Assembly: GCA_030691985.1 (NCBI GenBank)
Contig: JAUYDB010000304.1
Location: 1 to 5,603, forward strand
Source of the DNA: Candidatus Omnitrophota bacterium
GTDB lineage: Bacteria > Omnitrophota > Gorgyraeia > 2-01-FULL-45-10
Direction of reading: 5' to 3'
Length of the DNA stretch: 5,603 nt
In this document: piece after piece, positions 1 through 4,584 of the stretch
Numbering within the stretch: the first letter of the stretch is position 1
Layout: each line of letters starts with the position of its first letter
Notes under the pieces: generated by a model
What the model was told of the DNA's origin: nothing
The model's database searches: none
What the model saw: only the letters and a program-made list of their open reading frames with translations
Position numbers and translations under genes: made by a program

Positions 1-32
1 AGACTCCTGCCTTGCCGCTTGGCTACCGCGCC
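1..32 (-). tRNA. tRNA-Cys, 5' half only (cut by window edge)
   Basis: Read on the minus strand from 32 to 1, this is a canonical tRNA 5' half: a 7-nt acceptor strand GGCGCGG, the TA at positions 8-9, a 3-bp D stem GCC/GGC enclosing the loop AAGCGGCAA, A26, the 5-nt anticodon strand GGAGT and loop bases C32 and U33. The window ends exactly before the anticodon, so identity cannot be read directly. The combination TAGCCAAGYGG with a 3-bp D stem and GGCA is typical of bacterial tRNA-Cys (anticodon GCA), hence the call. The 3' half, including the T arm and acceptor complement, must lie beyond the left edge. If it is absent there, this would be another truncated copy like that at 330-347. Confidence 0.75.
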
Positions 33-53
33 GTTTTTAATCGATCGTGGTAA

Positions 54-165
54 TGTCCCGAAAGAGAGCTTTGATGTCGATAGGCTCATTTTAACTGGTA
101 TCGTTCGTGATCACGCCAAACACCTCTTAAAATGGGGTCTCTTAAAGATACTCTTTGGCGGGACA
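54..165. repeat. 112-bp element bounded by 7-bp inverted repeats
   Basis: TGTCCCG at 54-60 is the exact reverse complement of CGGGACA at 159-165. Inside lie a second perfect 7-bp inverted pair (CGCCAAA at 114-120, TTTGGCG at 154-160), the palindrome GTGATCAC around 107-114, CGATA/TATCG at 79-83 and 99-103, and a direct repeat CTCTTAAA at 124-131 and 139-146. The two long pairs share bases 159-160, so they are partly alternative folds. The density of pairing suggests a structured RNA or a small non-autonomous insertion. I recognise no Rfam family and see no clear target-site duplication. Confidence 0.3.
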
Positions 166-198
166 GACTCCTCCCTTAGACCTCTTGGGTACGTCGCC
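163..198 (-). pseudogene. tRNA-Tyr-like 5' half, no 3' half found
   Basis: On the minus strand, 198 to 163 reads as a tRNA 5' half: acceptor strand GGCGACG, TA, D stem CCC/GGG around AAGAGGTCTAA, A26, anticodon strand GGAGT, then CTGT. The TACCCAAGNGG...AAGGGA pattern and the G-T beginning of the anticodon match bacterial tRNA-Tyr (GTA). After the second anticodon base the sequence changes to CCCGCC, which cannot close the anticodon stem. No T-loop or acceptor complement CGTCGCC follows on this strand before the tRNA-Cys starts at 32. It is therefore probably a truncated tRNA relic. An interrupted tRNA is less likely because no second exon is visible. The anticodon strand GGAGTCT is the same as in the neighbouring tRNA-Cys. 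Confidence 0.4.
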
Positions 199-234
199 GT
201 CAAAACATGCTCATTATCAACTTATCGATAGTAT

Positions 235-307
235 CCAGAAACCAGTAACCAGATCCCAGAATGAGTCTCAAGACTCGCCCTGGTTTCTATTCTCTGGTTT
301 CTGGTTT
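235..307. repeat. CCAGNNN heptad palindrome, copy 1
   Basis: Four contiguous 7-bp units on the plus strand, CCAGAAA, CCAGTAA, CCAGATC and CCAGAAT (235-262), are followed by a perfect 6-bp palindrome GAGTCT-CA... more exactly GAGTCT/AGACTC at 263-276. Four units on the opposite arm follow (CTGGTTT, CTATTCT, CTGGTTT, CTGGTTT; 280-307). CCAGAAACCAG at 235-245 pairs perfectly with 294-304. A 24-bp core (242-265) matches 3817-3840 with one mismatch, so this is a dispersed repeat. It lies between the pseudopilin stop and the tRNA region, and unlike the other four copies it lacks the adjacent start-site 14-mer. Confidence 0.85.
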
Positions 308-329
308 ATATTCTAAAACACCATTACAC

Positions 330-347
330 CCGCTTGGCTACCGCGCC
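330..347 (-). repeat. 18-bp copy of the tRNA-Cys 5' end
   Basis: Positions 330-347 are identical to 15-32. On the minus strand both read GGCGCGGTAGCCAAGCGG, the acceptor strand, bases 8-9, and start of the D arm of the tRNA-Cys at the left edge. Beyond the 18 bases the two diverge and no D-stem closure or anticodon arm follows here. The copy begins one base after the stop codon of the pseudopilin gene. The two copies are direct repeats enclosing 297 bp. Confidence 0.8.
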
Positions 348-348
348 T

Positions 349-780
349 TTAACGCCCCGCGCTGATCCACTCCACAGAGCCGTTGATCCTGACCGCGTTC
401 TTGCCGCGTCTTTTGTGGTTTGTATCGATGTCCTGCGCGATGATTTCTTTCGGCGATGAAACTTCTGTGAGGCCGGTTGTATAACTATAGTCCGGATCGC
501 TCTTCTTCCCCGCCTTTTTGGTTGCCGGGCAGTCAAATACATTCGGGTCATCAACGTAATCAGGATATAAAGAATCTATGTCCGGGGGAAAAATGTCCTT
601 ATGGTCGGCGGCATACATGTGTAAGCCCAGGCTGATCTTCCTTAAATTATTAGCGCAGCTTATCCTGTTCGCCCGCGACTTTGCCATATGCACAAAAGGC
701 CCAAGCGCCGCCATCACAAGTAAAAATATGGCGGCGACGATCGTGAGTTCGATAAGCGTGAATCCAGTCTTTTTGCTCAT
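349..780 (-). CDS. Pseudopilin with type IV prepilin signal (T2SS/T4P-like)
   Basis: The 143-residue product starts MSKKTGFTLIEL, a type III (prepilin) signal: the basic leader is cut after Gly6 by the prepilin peptidase, Phe7 becomes the methylated N-terminus, and Glu11 is the conserved Glu at mature position 5. Residues 7-30 form the hydrophobic helix that anchors the subunit in the inner membrane before assembly. Next comes SCANNLRKISLGLHMYAADH (41-60) and FPPDIDSLYPDYVDDPNVFDCPA (64-86), the layout of short GspG-like or DUF1559-like pseudopilins. Cys42 and Cys84 could form a disulfide. The end, RINGSVEWIS, replaces the usual DGHVE-like motif. The ATG at 780 follows GAGG with 6 nt spacing. 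No other secretion gene is in the window, so whether it serves secretion, a pilus or another surface role is open. GspG itself is possible but not shown. Confidence 0.85.
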   Translation of the reverse strand: MSKKTGFTLIELTIVAAIFLLVMAALGPFVHMAKSRANRISCANNLRKISLGLHMYAADHKDIFPPDIDSLYPDYVDDPNVFDCPATKKAGKKSDPDYSYTTGLTEVSSPKEIIAQDIDTNHKRRGKNAVRINGSVEWISAGR

Positions 781-783
781 CTT

Positions 784-797
784 TCGCCTCGTTATAG
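784..797 (-). promoter_or_regulatory. Start-site 14-mer with Shine-Dalgarno, pseudopilin gene
   Basis: The coding strand reads CTATAACGAGGCGA, 3 nt before the ATG at 780. GAGG sits 6 nt from the start, a good Shine-Dalgarno. TATAAC resembles a -10 box, but a promoter there would start transcription inside or after the ribosome site, so I treat it as a leader motif. The same 14-mer occurs before yicC, ndk and parB. Confidence 0.6.
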
Positions 798-888
798 TAA
801 CGGTTATACGACGCTTTTTAGCGTATAGCGGGTAGCGTTTAGCGTATAGTTTTTATTTTTCCTATCCGCTAAACGCTATACGCTAAAC
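784..888. repeat. GCGNNTA heptad palindrome, copy 1
   Basis: On the plus strand, four tandem 7-bp units GCGTATA, GCGGGTA, GCGTTTA and GCGTATA (821-848) are followed by a T-rich loop (850-860) and the inverse units TATCCGC, TAAACGC, TATACGC and a partial TAAAC (863-888). TTTAGCGTATAGCG at 817-830 pairs perfectly with 874-887. Positions 784-849 match 5493-5558 at 58 of 66 bases, so the repeat includes the start-site 14-mer at 784-797 and the small hairpin CGCTTTTTAGCG (812-823). The distal arm runs into the 3' end of coaB and provides its stop codon. The hairpin is not followed by a T tract on the coding strand, so it is not a standard terminator. Confidence 0.85.
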
Positions 889-1556
889 TTGTTGTCTAAC
901 TTGAGTTCTGACACCTTATCAAGTATAACCCCTGCAAGCTCCCTCTTCGTCCTGTTTCTCAAGATGCTTTTGTTCCCGAACCTGTCAAGCATCAATATTT
1001 CCGTCGGGTTACGGCCGAACGGGCTCGTTTTCCCGCCAATTTTATTTGCTACCACCAGGTCCAGGTTCTTCTTTTTAAGCTTCTCCGCGGCATTGTCTGC
1101 CAGGCGTTCGGTCTCCAAAGCAAATCCGACCAAAATTTTCTTTTCCATTTTACCGAGGCCGCGCAAAATATCGGGATTTTCGACAAGTTCGAGCTTTTTA
1201 TTTTTTCGGCCGCGTTTAATCTTCCGTTTAGACGGCGAAGCCGCCCGCCAATCGGAAACGGCGGCGGCCATTATAAGACAGTCGCATTTCTTGATATGTT
1301 TTTTTACGGCCCGCCCCATGTCAAGGGCGCTTTCAACTTCTACAACTTTCACTCCGGGAGGGGGTTCGGGGCACGCAGGGCCGCTTATGAGCGTAACCCG
1401 ATGGCCTCTTTTTTTGGCCTCCCTCGCGATCTCATAGCCAAATACGCCTGTGGAATAATTCGATATGAACCGGACAGGATCTATCTTTTCGCGGGTCGAG
1501 CCTGCGGTGACAAGAAGAGACATCCTCCCCGAGCCGGGCCGCAACCTTGACTTCAC
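876..1556 (-). CDS. coaB: Phosphopantothenate--cysteine ligase (CoaB)
   Basis: CoaB joins 4'-phosphopantothenate to cysteine using a nucleotide triphosphate (CTP in most bacteria), the second step of coenzyme A synthesis from pantothenate, in the cytoplasm. The 226-residue product shows the family hallmarks in order: TAGSTREKIDPVRFISN (17-33), YSTG (34-37), AAAVSDWR (97-104), KIKR (112-115, matching the catalytic KIKK-type lysine motif), LVENPDIL (124-131), VGFALETE (143-150) and VVAN (168-171). The chosen start is the GTG at 1556: GAAGAGG lies 5 nt upstream and the frame overlaps the coaC stop by 4 nt, indicating translational coupling. The alternative ATG at 1523 directly abuts GGGGAGG, with no spacing. 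In most bacteria CoaB is fused behind CoaC. The last residues (FSV) and the TAG stop are encoded by an arm of the 784-888 repeat. Confidence 0.93.
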   Translation of the reverse strand: MKSRLRPGSGRMSLLVTAGSTREKIDPVRFISNYSTGVFGYEIAREAKKRGHRVTLISGPACPEPPPGVKVVEVESALDMGRAVKKHIKKCDCLIMAAAVSDWRAASPSKRKIKRGRKNKKLELVENPDILRGLGKMEKKILVGFALETERLADNAAEKLKKKNLDLVVANKIGGKTSPFGRNPTEILMLDRFGNKSILRNRTKRELAGVILDKVSELKLDNKFSV

Positions 1557-2095
1557 AAAAGCCTCTTCGCTTCCTTTACGATCTCTTCCGCTCTGGCTAT
1601 ATGCCCGATCTCCACGCTCCCGCAGGCAAGATGCCCTTTAACCGGCCCTACGAATTTATAGCCCAGGCCTTTCAGTTTATCAATGTTACACCGGACTACC
1701 TTGTGGTTATACATTCTGTTGTTCATCGCCGGCGCTATCAGGACAGGGGCCTTTGTCGCGAATACCACACAGGACAAAATGTCGTCGCATATACCGTTTG
1801 CCAGTTTTCCTATTATATTCGCGGTGGCGGGCGCTATCAGGACAATGCTCGCCCTATCAGCCAAAGATGTATGCAATGGATTCCGGTCTTCGGGTGGTTC
1901 AAACATATCCCGGATCACCCTGTTCTCTGACAGGGTCTGCAGGGTAAGCGGCGTTATAAATTCCTGCGCCTCTTTCGTCAAGAGCACCTGAACGTCGAAC
2001 GACTCTTTCTTGAGAAGGCTTATGATATCGCATGCCTTGTAGGCCGCGATGCTCCCGGTTATGCCAAGGATGACAAAGCCCTTTTCAATCTTCAT
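1553..2095 (-). CDS. coaC: Phosphopantothenoylcysteine decarboxylase (CoaC)
   Basis: CoaC is the FMN-dependent flavoprotein that decarboxylates 4'-phosphopantothenoylcysteine to 4'-phosphopantetheine, directly after the CoaB step. The 180-residue product has GSIAAYK (14-20, flavin binding), His75 in HTSLADRA, the expected catalytic histidine, PATANIIGKLANG (89-101), the PAMNNRM motif (122-128) and GHLACGS (154-160) with Cys158, the family's active-site clamp cysteine. The region EIGHIARAEEIV departs from the usual GRMAEPEEI. It starts with ATG inside the end of rpoZ (11-nt overlap), and its TGA overlaps the coaB GTG. A single extra base in the TTTT run just before the TGA would fuse the two frames into one protein of about 406 residues, the usual CoaBC length. 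The split may therefore be real, or a sequencing or recent frameshift event. Confidence 0.93.
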   Translation of the reverse strand: MKIEKGFVILGITGSIAAYKACDIISLLKKESFDVQVLLTKEAQEFITPLTLQTLSENRVIRDMFEPPEDRNPLHTSLADRASIVLIAPATANIIGKLANGICDDILSCVVFATKAPVLIAPAMNNRMYNHKVVRCNIDKLKGLGYKFVGPVKGHLACGSVEIGHIARAEEIVKEAKRLL

Positions 2096-2324
2096 TTTTC
2101 GCCCTTCGTTTATATGTGATCTTGCCTTCTATTATCTCTTTTAGCGCTATGTCCATAACTTTGGAATCCGGGTTCGTGTCGACAAGCTTCGCGGCGCCTT
2201 CGCCGAGCTCAATCGCCCTCGTGGAGGCGAGCACCACGAGCTTATATGCGCTCCCTGTCTTATTCAACAACTTATCTATCCCTGTATCCTGCTTATCGCG
2301 CCGATCCAAACCGTTTGCCCCCAC
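2085..2324 (-). CDS. rpoZ: DNA-directed RNA polymerase omega subunit
   Basis: Omega is the small subunit that clamps the beta' C-terminus and helps RNA polymerase assembly; in many bacteria it also contributes to a ppGpp site. The 79-residue product shows the RpoZ core YKLVVLASTRAIELGEG (27-43), with the conserved helix that is usually LVLLAARRARQL, then ALKEIIEGKITYK (60-72), matching the conserved 'ALxEIxxGKI' end. Position immediately after gmk is the common bacterial arrangement and supports the call. The frame begins with GTG one base after the gmk stop. A TTG at codon 6 preceded by GGGGG is an alternative start, since residues 1-12 are not conserved in the family. Its 3' end overlaps coaC by 11 nt. 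Confidence 0.88.
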   Translation of the reverse strand: MGANGLDRRDKQDTGIDKLLNKTGSAYKLVVLASTRAIELGEGAAKLVDTNPDSKVMDIALKEIIEGKITYKRRAKNED

Positions 2325-2325
2325 T

Positions 2326-2907
2326 TTACGAGATAACTATATTTTTAAGTCTTTTATAGGCGCTGTCGAGGGTGTCATTTATTATCCTGTAATCATACCT
2401 GTCTTTATATGAAAGCTCCCGCCTGGCGTTCTTCAGCCGCTGTGCGATCGTTTCCGCATCGTCCGACATCCTTGAGTACAGCCGATTTTTCAACACCCTT
2501 ATAGACGGCGGCAGTATAAATATGAGGACGCTATTCCGGCCATAAACCTTTCTCACTTTCATCGCGCCCTTCACATCTATGCTTAAAAGCACCGACCTCC
2601 CCTTCTTTAAGTTATCCTGTATAAATTTCCCGGGCGTTCCGTAAAGATGGCCGAAGTTCTCTTCGTATTCCAGAAATGTCCTCGACCTTATCATATCCTG
2701 AAAATATTTTCTGGAAACGAACCGGTAGTCGACGCCGTTTTTCTCCCCGGGCCGGGGAGGCCTCGTCGTCATAGATACAGAATTCACCAGATCGATGCTG
2801 TCGTCCAGCAATCTTCTGCACAGGGTTGTCTTGCCGCATCCGGAGGGCGCGGAGATCACAAATAGCTTCCCTCTGCCCGGGCAGGATTTACGCCTTGGCT
2901 TTACCAT
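2326..2907 (-). CDS. gmk: Guanylate kinase
   Basis: Guanylate kinase phosphorylates GMP to GDP with ATP, feeding GTP synthesis and, indirectly, (p)ppGpp balance. From the ATG at 2907 the product has 193 residues, near the usual 190-210. Numbering from the GTG at 2910, it shows the P-loop SAPSGCGKTTL (20-30), the GMP-binding stretch SVSMTTRPPRPGEKNGVDYRFVS (44-66), FLEYEENFGHLYGTP (79-93), the IDVKGAMKVRK segment (111-121) equivalent to the DIDVQG motif, and the arginine-rich lid RLYSRMSDDAETIAQRLKNARRE. The ATG shares its A with the TGA stop of yicC, so translation is probably coupled; the GTG one codon earlier is also possible. The gene is followed by rpoZ after one base. The yicC-gmk-rpoZ order is widespread in bacteria. 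Confidence 0.96.
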   Translation of the reverse strand: MVKPRRKSCPGRGKLFVISAPSGCGKTTLCRRLLDDSIDLVNSVSMTTRPPRPGEKNGVDYRFVSRKYFQDMIRSRTFLEYEENFGHLYGTPGKFIQDNLKKGRSVLLSIDVKGAMKVRKVYGRNSVLIFILPPSIRVLKNRLYSRMSDDAETIAQRLKNARRELSYKDRYDYRIINDTLDSAYKRLKNIVIS

Positions 2908-3785
2908 CACTCGAGGTTCTTCGCCTGTTCTCTGATCTTTTCTATCTCGCTCTTTATCTCTATGGCGTTCTTTGAGATCTTGAAATCGCTGGCCTTGGAG
3001 CCTATCGTATTTATTTCCCGATGCAGTTCCTGCGCTATAAAATCTATCTTCTTCCCCGCCTCGCCGCCGCCCGACAATGTCTTGTTTAGATTTGACAGGT
3101 GATTGTCAAGCCTTGTTATTTCTTCGGAGATGTCGCTCGATTTAGCAAATATCGCTACCTCTATTTCGAGCCTGCCCATATCTATGTCGCGGCCGCTCGT
3201 AAGGTCCTTTATCCTGTCGGCAAACTTCTTTTTGTATTCTTCTATATTGAGATACGATCTCGACTTTATTACGGAGAGCATCGTTCCTATTTTTTTAGCC
3301 CTCCTTGCGAGGTCCCGGCACAGTAAGGCCCCTTCTTTTCCCCTGTCAGCGACTAATCTACCCAGGGCGCTTTCCAGAGCCTCCTTTATCTTTGGCCAAA
3401 AACCCGCAAGATTTTCTTCGAAGGGCTCGTATGTCAGAACTCCCGGTAACGCCGCCAGGTCCTTCATGGCTATGTCATCCTTTAATCCCAGATATTTTTT
3501 TAAAGAGGCCAGCTCTTCGTAATAACGCTTCGCCGTCTTTCTGTTTATCTTTATCCTGTCGTCTTTCAGTATTGTTCCGTCGTATATGAGGTTTAAATTT
3601 ATTTTCCCTCTACTAAGCCTGCGCAGGAGGATGTCTTTTATCGCGTCCTCGAAGGTGGATATGTTATTCGGAAGTTTGAGCGTAGCATCGAAGAACTTGT
3701 GGTTTATCGTCTTTATCTCTATGGTAATTTTTCCGTTTTTAAATTTGGCCTCTCCCCTGCCGAATCCTGTCATTGATCGTATCAT
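2907..3785 (-). CDS. yicC: YicC/YloC family endoribonuclease
   Basis: YicC proteins are conserved bacterial proteins; the E. coli member has been described as an endoribonuclease affecting small-RNA turnover. The 292-residue product starts with the signature MIRSMTGFGRGE and has EIKTINHKFFDATLKLP near the N-terminus (YicC_N). It ends with the diagnostic GGEAGKKIDFIAQELHREINTIGSKASD segment followed by EIEKIREQAKNLE (DUF1732), rich in acidic and histidine residues thought to bind metal. The ATG at 3785 is preferred over the upstream in-frame GTG at 3791, because it restores the family N-terminus and leaves GAGG 5 nt upstream, within the leader 14-mer. It is the first gene of the yicC-gmk-rpoZ-coaC-coaB operon; its stop overlaps the gmk start by one base. 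Confidence 0.94.
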   Translation of the reverse strand: MIRSMTGFGRGEAKFKNGKITIEIKTINHKFFDATLKLPNNISTFEDAIKDILLRRLSRGKINLNLIYDGTILKDDRIKINRKTAKRYYEELASLKKYLGLKDDIAMKDLAALPGVLTYEPFEENLAGFWPKIKEALESALGRLVADRGKEGALLCRDLARRAKKIGTMLSVIKSRSYLNIEEYKKKFADRIKDLTSGRDIDMGRLEIEVAIFAKSSDISEEITRLDNHLSNLNKTLSGGGEAGKKIDFIAQELHREINTIGSKASDFKISKNAIEIKSEIEKIREQAKNLE

Positions 3786-3787
3786 TC

Positions 3788-3801
3788 TCACCTCGTTATA
3801 G
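3788..3801 (-). promoter_or_regulatory. Start-site 14-mer with Shine-Dalgarno, yicC
   Basis: The coding strand reads CTATAACGAGGTGA, 2 nt before the yicC ATG. GAGG is 5 nt from the start. It differs by one base from the copies before parB and the pseudopilin gene. The CCAGNNN heptad repeat begins 4 to 9 bp farther upstream. Confidence 0.6.
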
Positions 3802-3804
3802 ATT

Positions 3805-3920
3805 AGAAACCAGATGCCAGTAACCAGATACCAGAATGAGCTTTAAAACTTTTTTGATTTCTGTACTCCGGTTTCTGGTTCTTTCTTACTTTCTGGTTTC
3901 TGTACTCTGGTTTCTGGTTA
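3805..3920. repeat. CCAGNNN heptad palindrome, copy 2, with doubled right arm
   Basis: Four contiguous units on the plus strand, CCAGATG, CCAGTAA, CCAGATA and CCAGAAT, occupy 3810-3837 and match copy 1 unit for unit. The opposite arm is present twice: CTGTACT, CCGGTTT, CTGGTTC (3861-3881) and CTGGTTT, CTGTACT, CTGGTTT, CTGGTTA (3893-3920). Positions 3805-3814 pair with 3892-3901, and 3820-3828 pair with 3913-3921. The repeat fills nearly the whole gap between ndk and yicC, ending about 20 bp from the ndk stop. Confidence 0.85.
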
Positions 3921-3941
3921 CTTTATATTATTTGACTCAAC

Positions 3942-4439
3942 CTACGCCCAAACGCGCCTTTCAACCTGCTCTTTAACCGTCTTCGTCGGATACAGCTCCG
4001 CTATGATCTCGTCGGGATTAAACCATAGCTTTATTTCACGCTCCGCTTCCTGCTCGTTTGTAGATGCGTGCATGGCATTTTCATATATACCTTTTGTCGT
4101 TATCCTGCCATATGCGCCCCTGATGGATACCGGATCCGCCTCTTCGGGATTTGTCGATCCGCATATGGCCCTTACCCTGTTTATGGCGTCCTCCCCCCAA
4201 TAGACGAGCGCCATAACTTTCTTTTTGTGATATTCACCCATAAGATATTTTAAAAGCTCGTTGAAAAAAGGTTTGTCCTTAAGCAGTATATAATGCCGCT
4301 CGGCGAGCTCGCGGGATACCTTGATAATCTTCGCGGCAACTATATCGAGCTTGGTCTCGGAAAGCCTGGTCAGGATGTTACCTGTAAGCGATTTTTTTAA
4401 TCCGTCCGGTTTTATCAAGACCAGCGTTTGTTGTGTCAT
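3942..4439 (-). CDS. ndk: Nucleoside diphosphate kinase, long form
   Basis: Ndk transfers the gamma phosphate of ATP to other (d)NDPs through a phosphohistidine, balancing nucleotide pools. The 165-residue product shows LIKPDG (8-13, Lys10), Tyr50 and KPFFNELLKYLMG (56-68), NRVRAICGSTNPEEADPVSIRGAYG (87-111) holding the nucleotide-binding Arg, Thr and Arg107, and NAMHAST (121-127) with the catalytic His124. The catalytic motif has HAS where most bacteria have HGS, and IRGAYG replaces IRGDFG. The protein is about 25 residues longer than the common 135-145: extra residues lie around GEYHKKK (68-74) and in a C-terminal tail (about 145-165). The ATG has GAGG 8 nt upstream. It stands alone between two repeats, probably as its own transcription unit or loosely joined to parB. 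Confidence 0.95.
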   Translation of the reverse strand: MTQQTLVLIKPDGLKKSLTGNILTRLSETKLDIVAAKIIKVSRELAERHYILLKDKPFFNELLKYLMGEYHKKKVMALVYWGEDAINRVRAICGSTNPEEADPVSIRGAYGRITTKGIYENAMHASTNEQEAEREIKLWFNPDEIIAELYPTKTVKEQVERRVWA

Positions 4440-4444
4440 GTCGT

Positions 4445-4458
4445 TCGCCTCATTGTAG
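4445..4458 (-). promoter_or_regulatory. Start-site 14-mer with Shine-Dalgarno, ndk
   Basis: The coding strand reads CTACAATGAGGCGA, 5 nt before the ndk ATG, with GAGG 8 nt from the start. Two bases differ from the pseudopilin and parB copies (C for T and T for C), both pyrimidine changes. Confidence 0.6.
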
Positions 4459-4463
4459 CTGTG

Positions 4464-4563
4464 TTAGCTTTCAGCTTTTTTTGCTGATGGTTCGATTTCA
4501 CTCACCATCAGCCCTGAGCAAAGTCGAAGGGCTGAAGGCTGACGGCTGAGAGCTGAAAGCTAA
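4464..4563. repeat. GCTGANN heptad palindrome
   Basis: Perfect 13-bp terminal inverted repeats (4464-4476 TTAGCTTTCAGCT and 4551-4563) enclose 74 bp. The right side consists of four tandem units GCTGAAG, GCTGACG, GCTGAGA and GCTGAAA plus GCT (4531-4561). Internal hairpins are GCTGATGG/CCATCAGC (4483-4490, 4505-4512) and AGCCCT/AGGGCT (4510-4515, 4528-4533), which compete for bases 4510-4512. CCCTGAGCAAAGTCGAAGGG (4512-4531) resembles an intergenic palindrome I remember from many unrelated environmental genomes; that recollection is unverified. The element fills the gap between parB and ndk, stopping about 21 bp from the parB stop. Confidence 0.85.
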
Positions 4564-4584
4564 ACATGGGTATTCCACTCTATT

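Larger units (their letters stand above)
33..348. other. Gene-poor spacer between pseudopilin gene and tRNA-Cys
   Basis: This roughly 315-bp stretch has no protein gene I can support. A 70-codon open frame on the plus strand (19-231) runs antisense through the tRNA and the tRNA-like fragment, has no family resemblance and no convincing ribosome binding site. What the spacer does hold is listed separately: a 112-bp inverted-repeat element (54-165), a tRNA-Tyr-like 5' fragment (163-198), a CCAGNNN heptad palindrome (235-307) and an 18-bp copy of the tRNA-Cys 5' end (330-347). Confidence 0.6.

Noticed and set aside
33..198. Group I intron in tRNA-Tyr
   Set aside because: The segment is short, the 3' exon is missing, and I could not identify P7-like core sequences.
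19..231. 70-codon plus-strand open frame
   Set aside because: It runs antisense through tRNA-Cys and the tRNA-Tyr-like fragment, has no recognisable domain and no convincing ribosome site.
235..307. CRISPR-like array
   Set aside because: Units are 7 bp and contiguous with no spacers; there are no cas genes.
784..888. Rho-independent terminator for coaB
   Set aside because: The hairpin is strong, but no T tract follows it on the coding strand and its arm lies inside the gene end.
889..1437. 182-codon plus-strand open frame
   Set aside because: It is wholly antisense to coaB, low-complexity Ser/Phe/Leu composition, and the opposite strand encodes clear CoaB motifs.
1521..1523. ATG start for coaB
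   Set aside because: GGGGAGG touches the ATG with no spacing, whereas the GTG at 1556 has a properly spaced site and a 4-nt overlap with coaC; kept only as an alternative.
3103..3522. 139-codon plus-strand open frame
   Set aside because: Antisense shadow of yicC with no family resemblance.
4440..4584. parS site near parB
   Set aside because: I looked for a TGTTTCACGTGAAACA-like 16-mer throughout the window; nothing close was found. The gap palindromes do not match.
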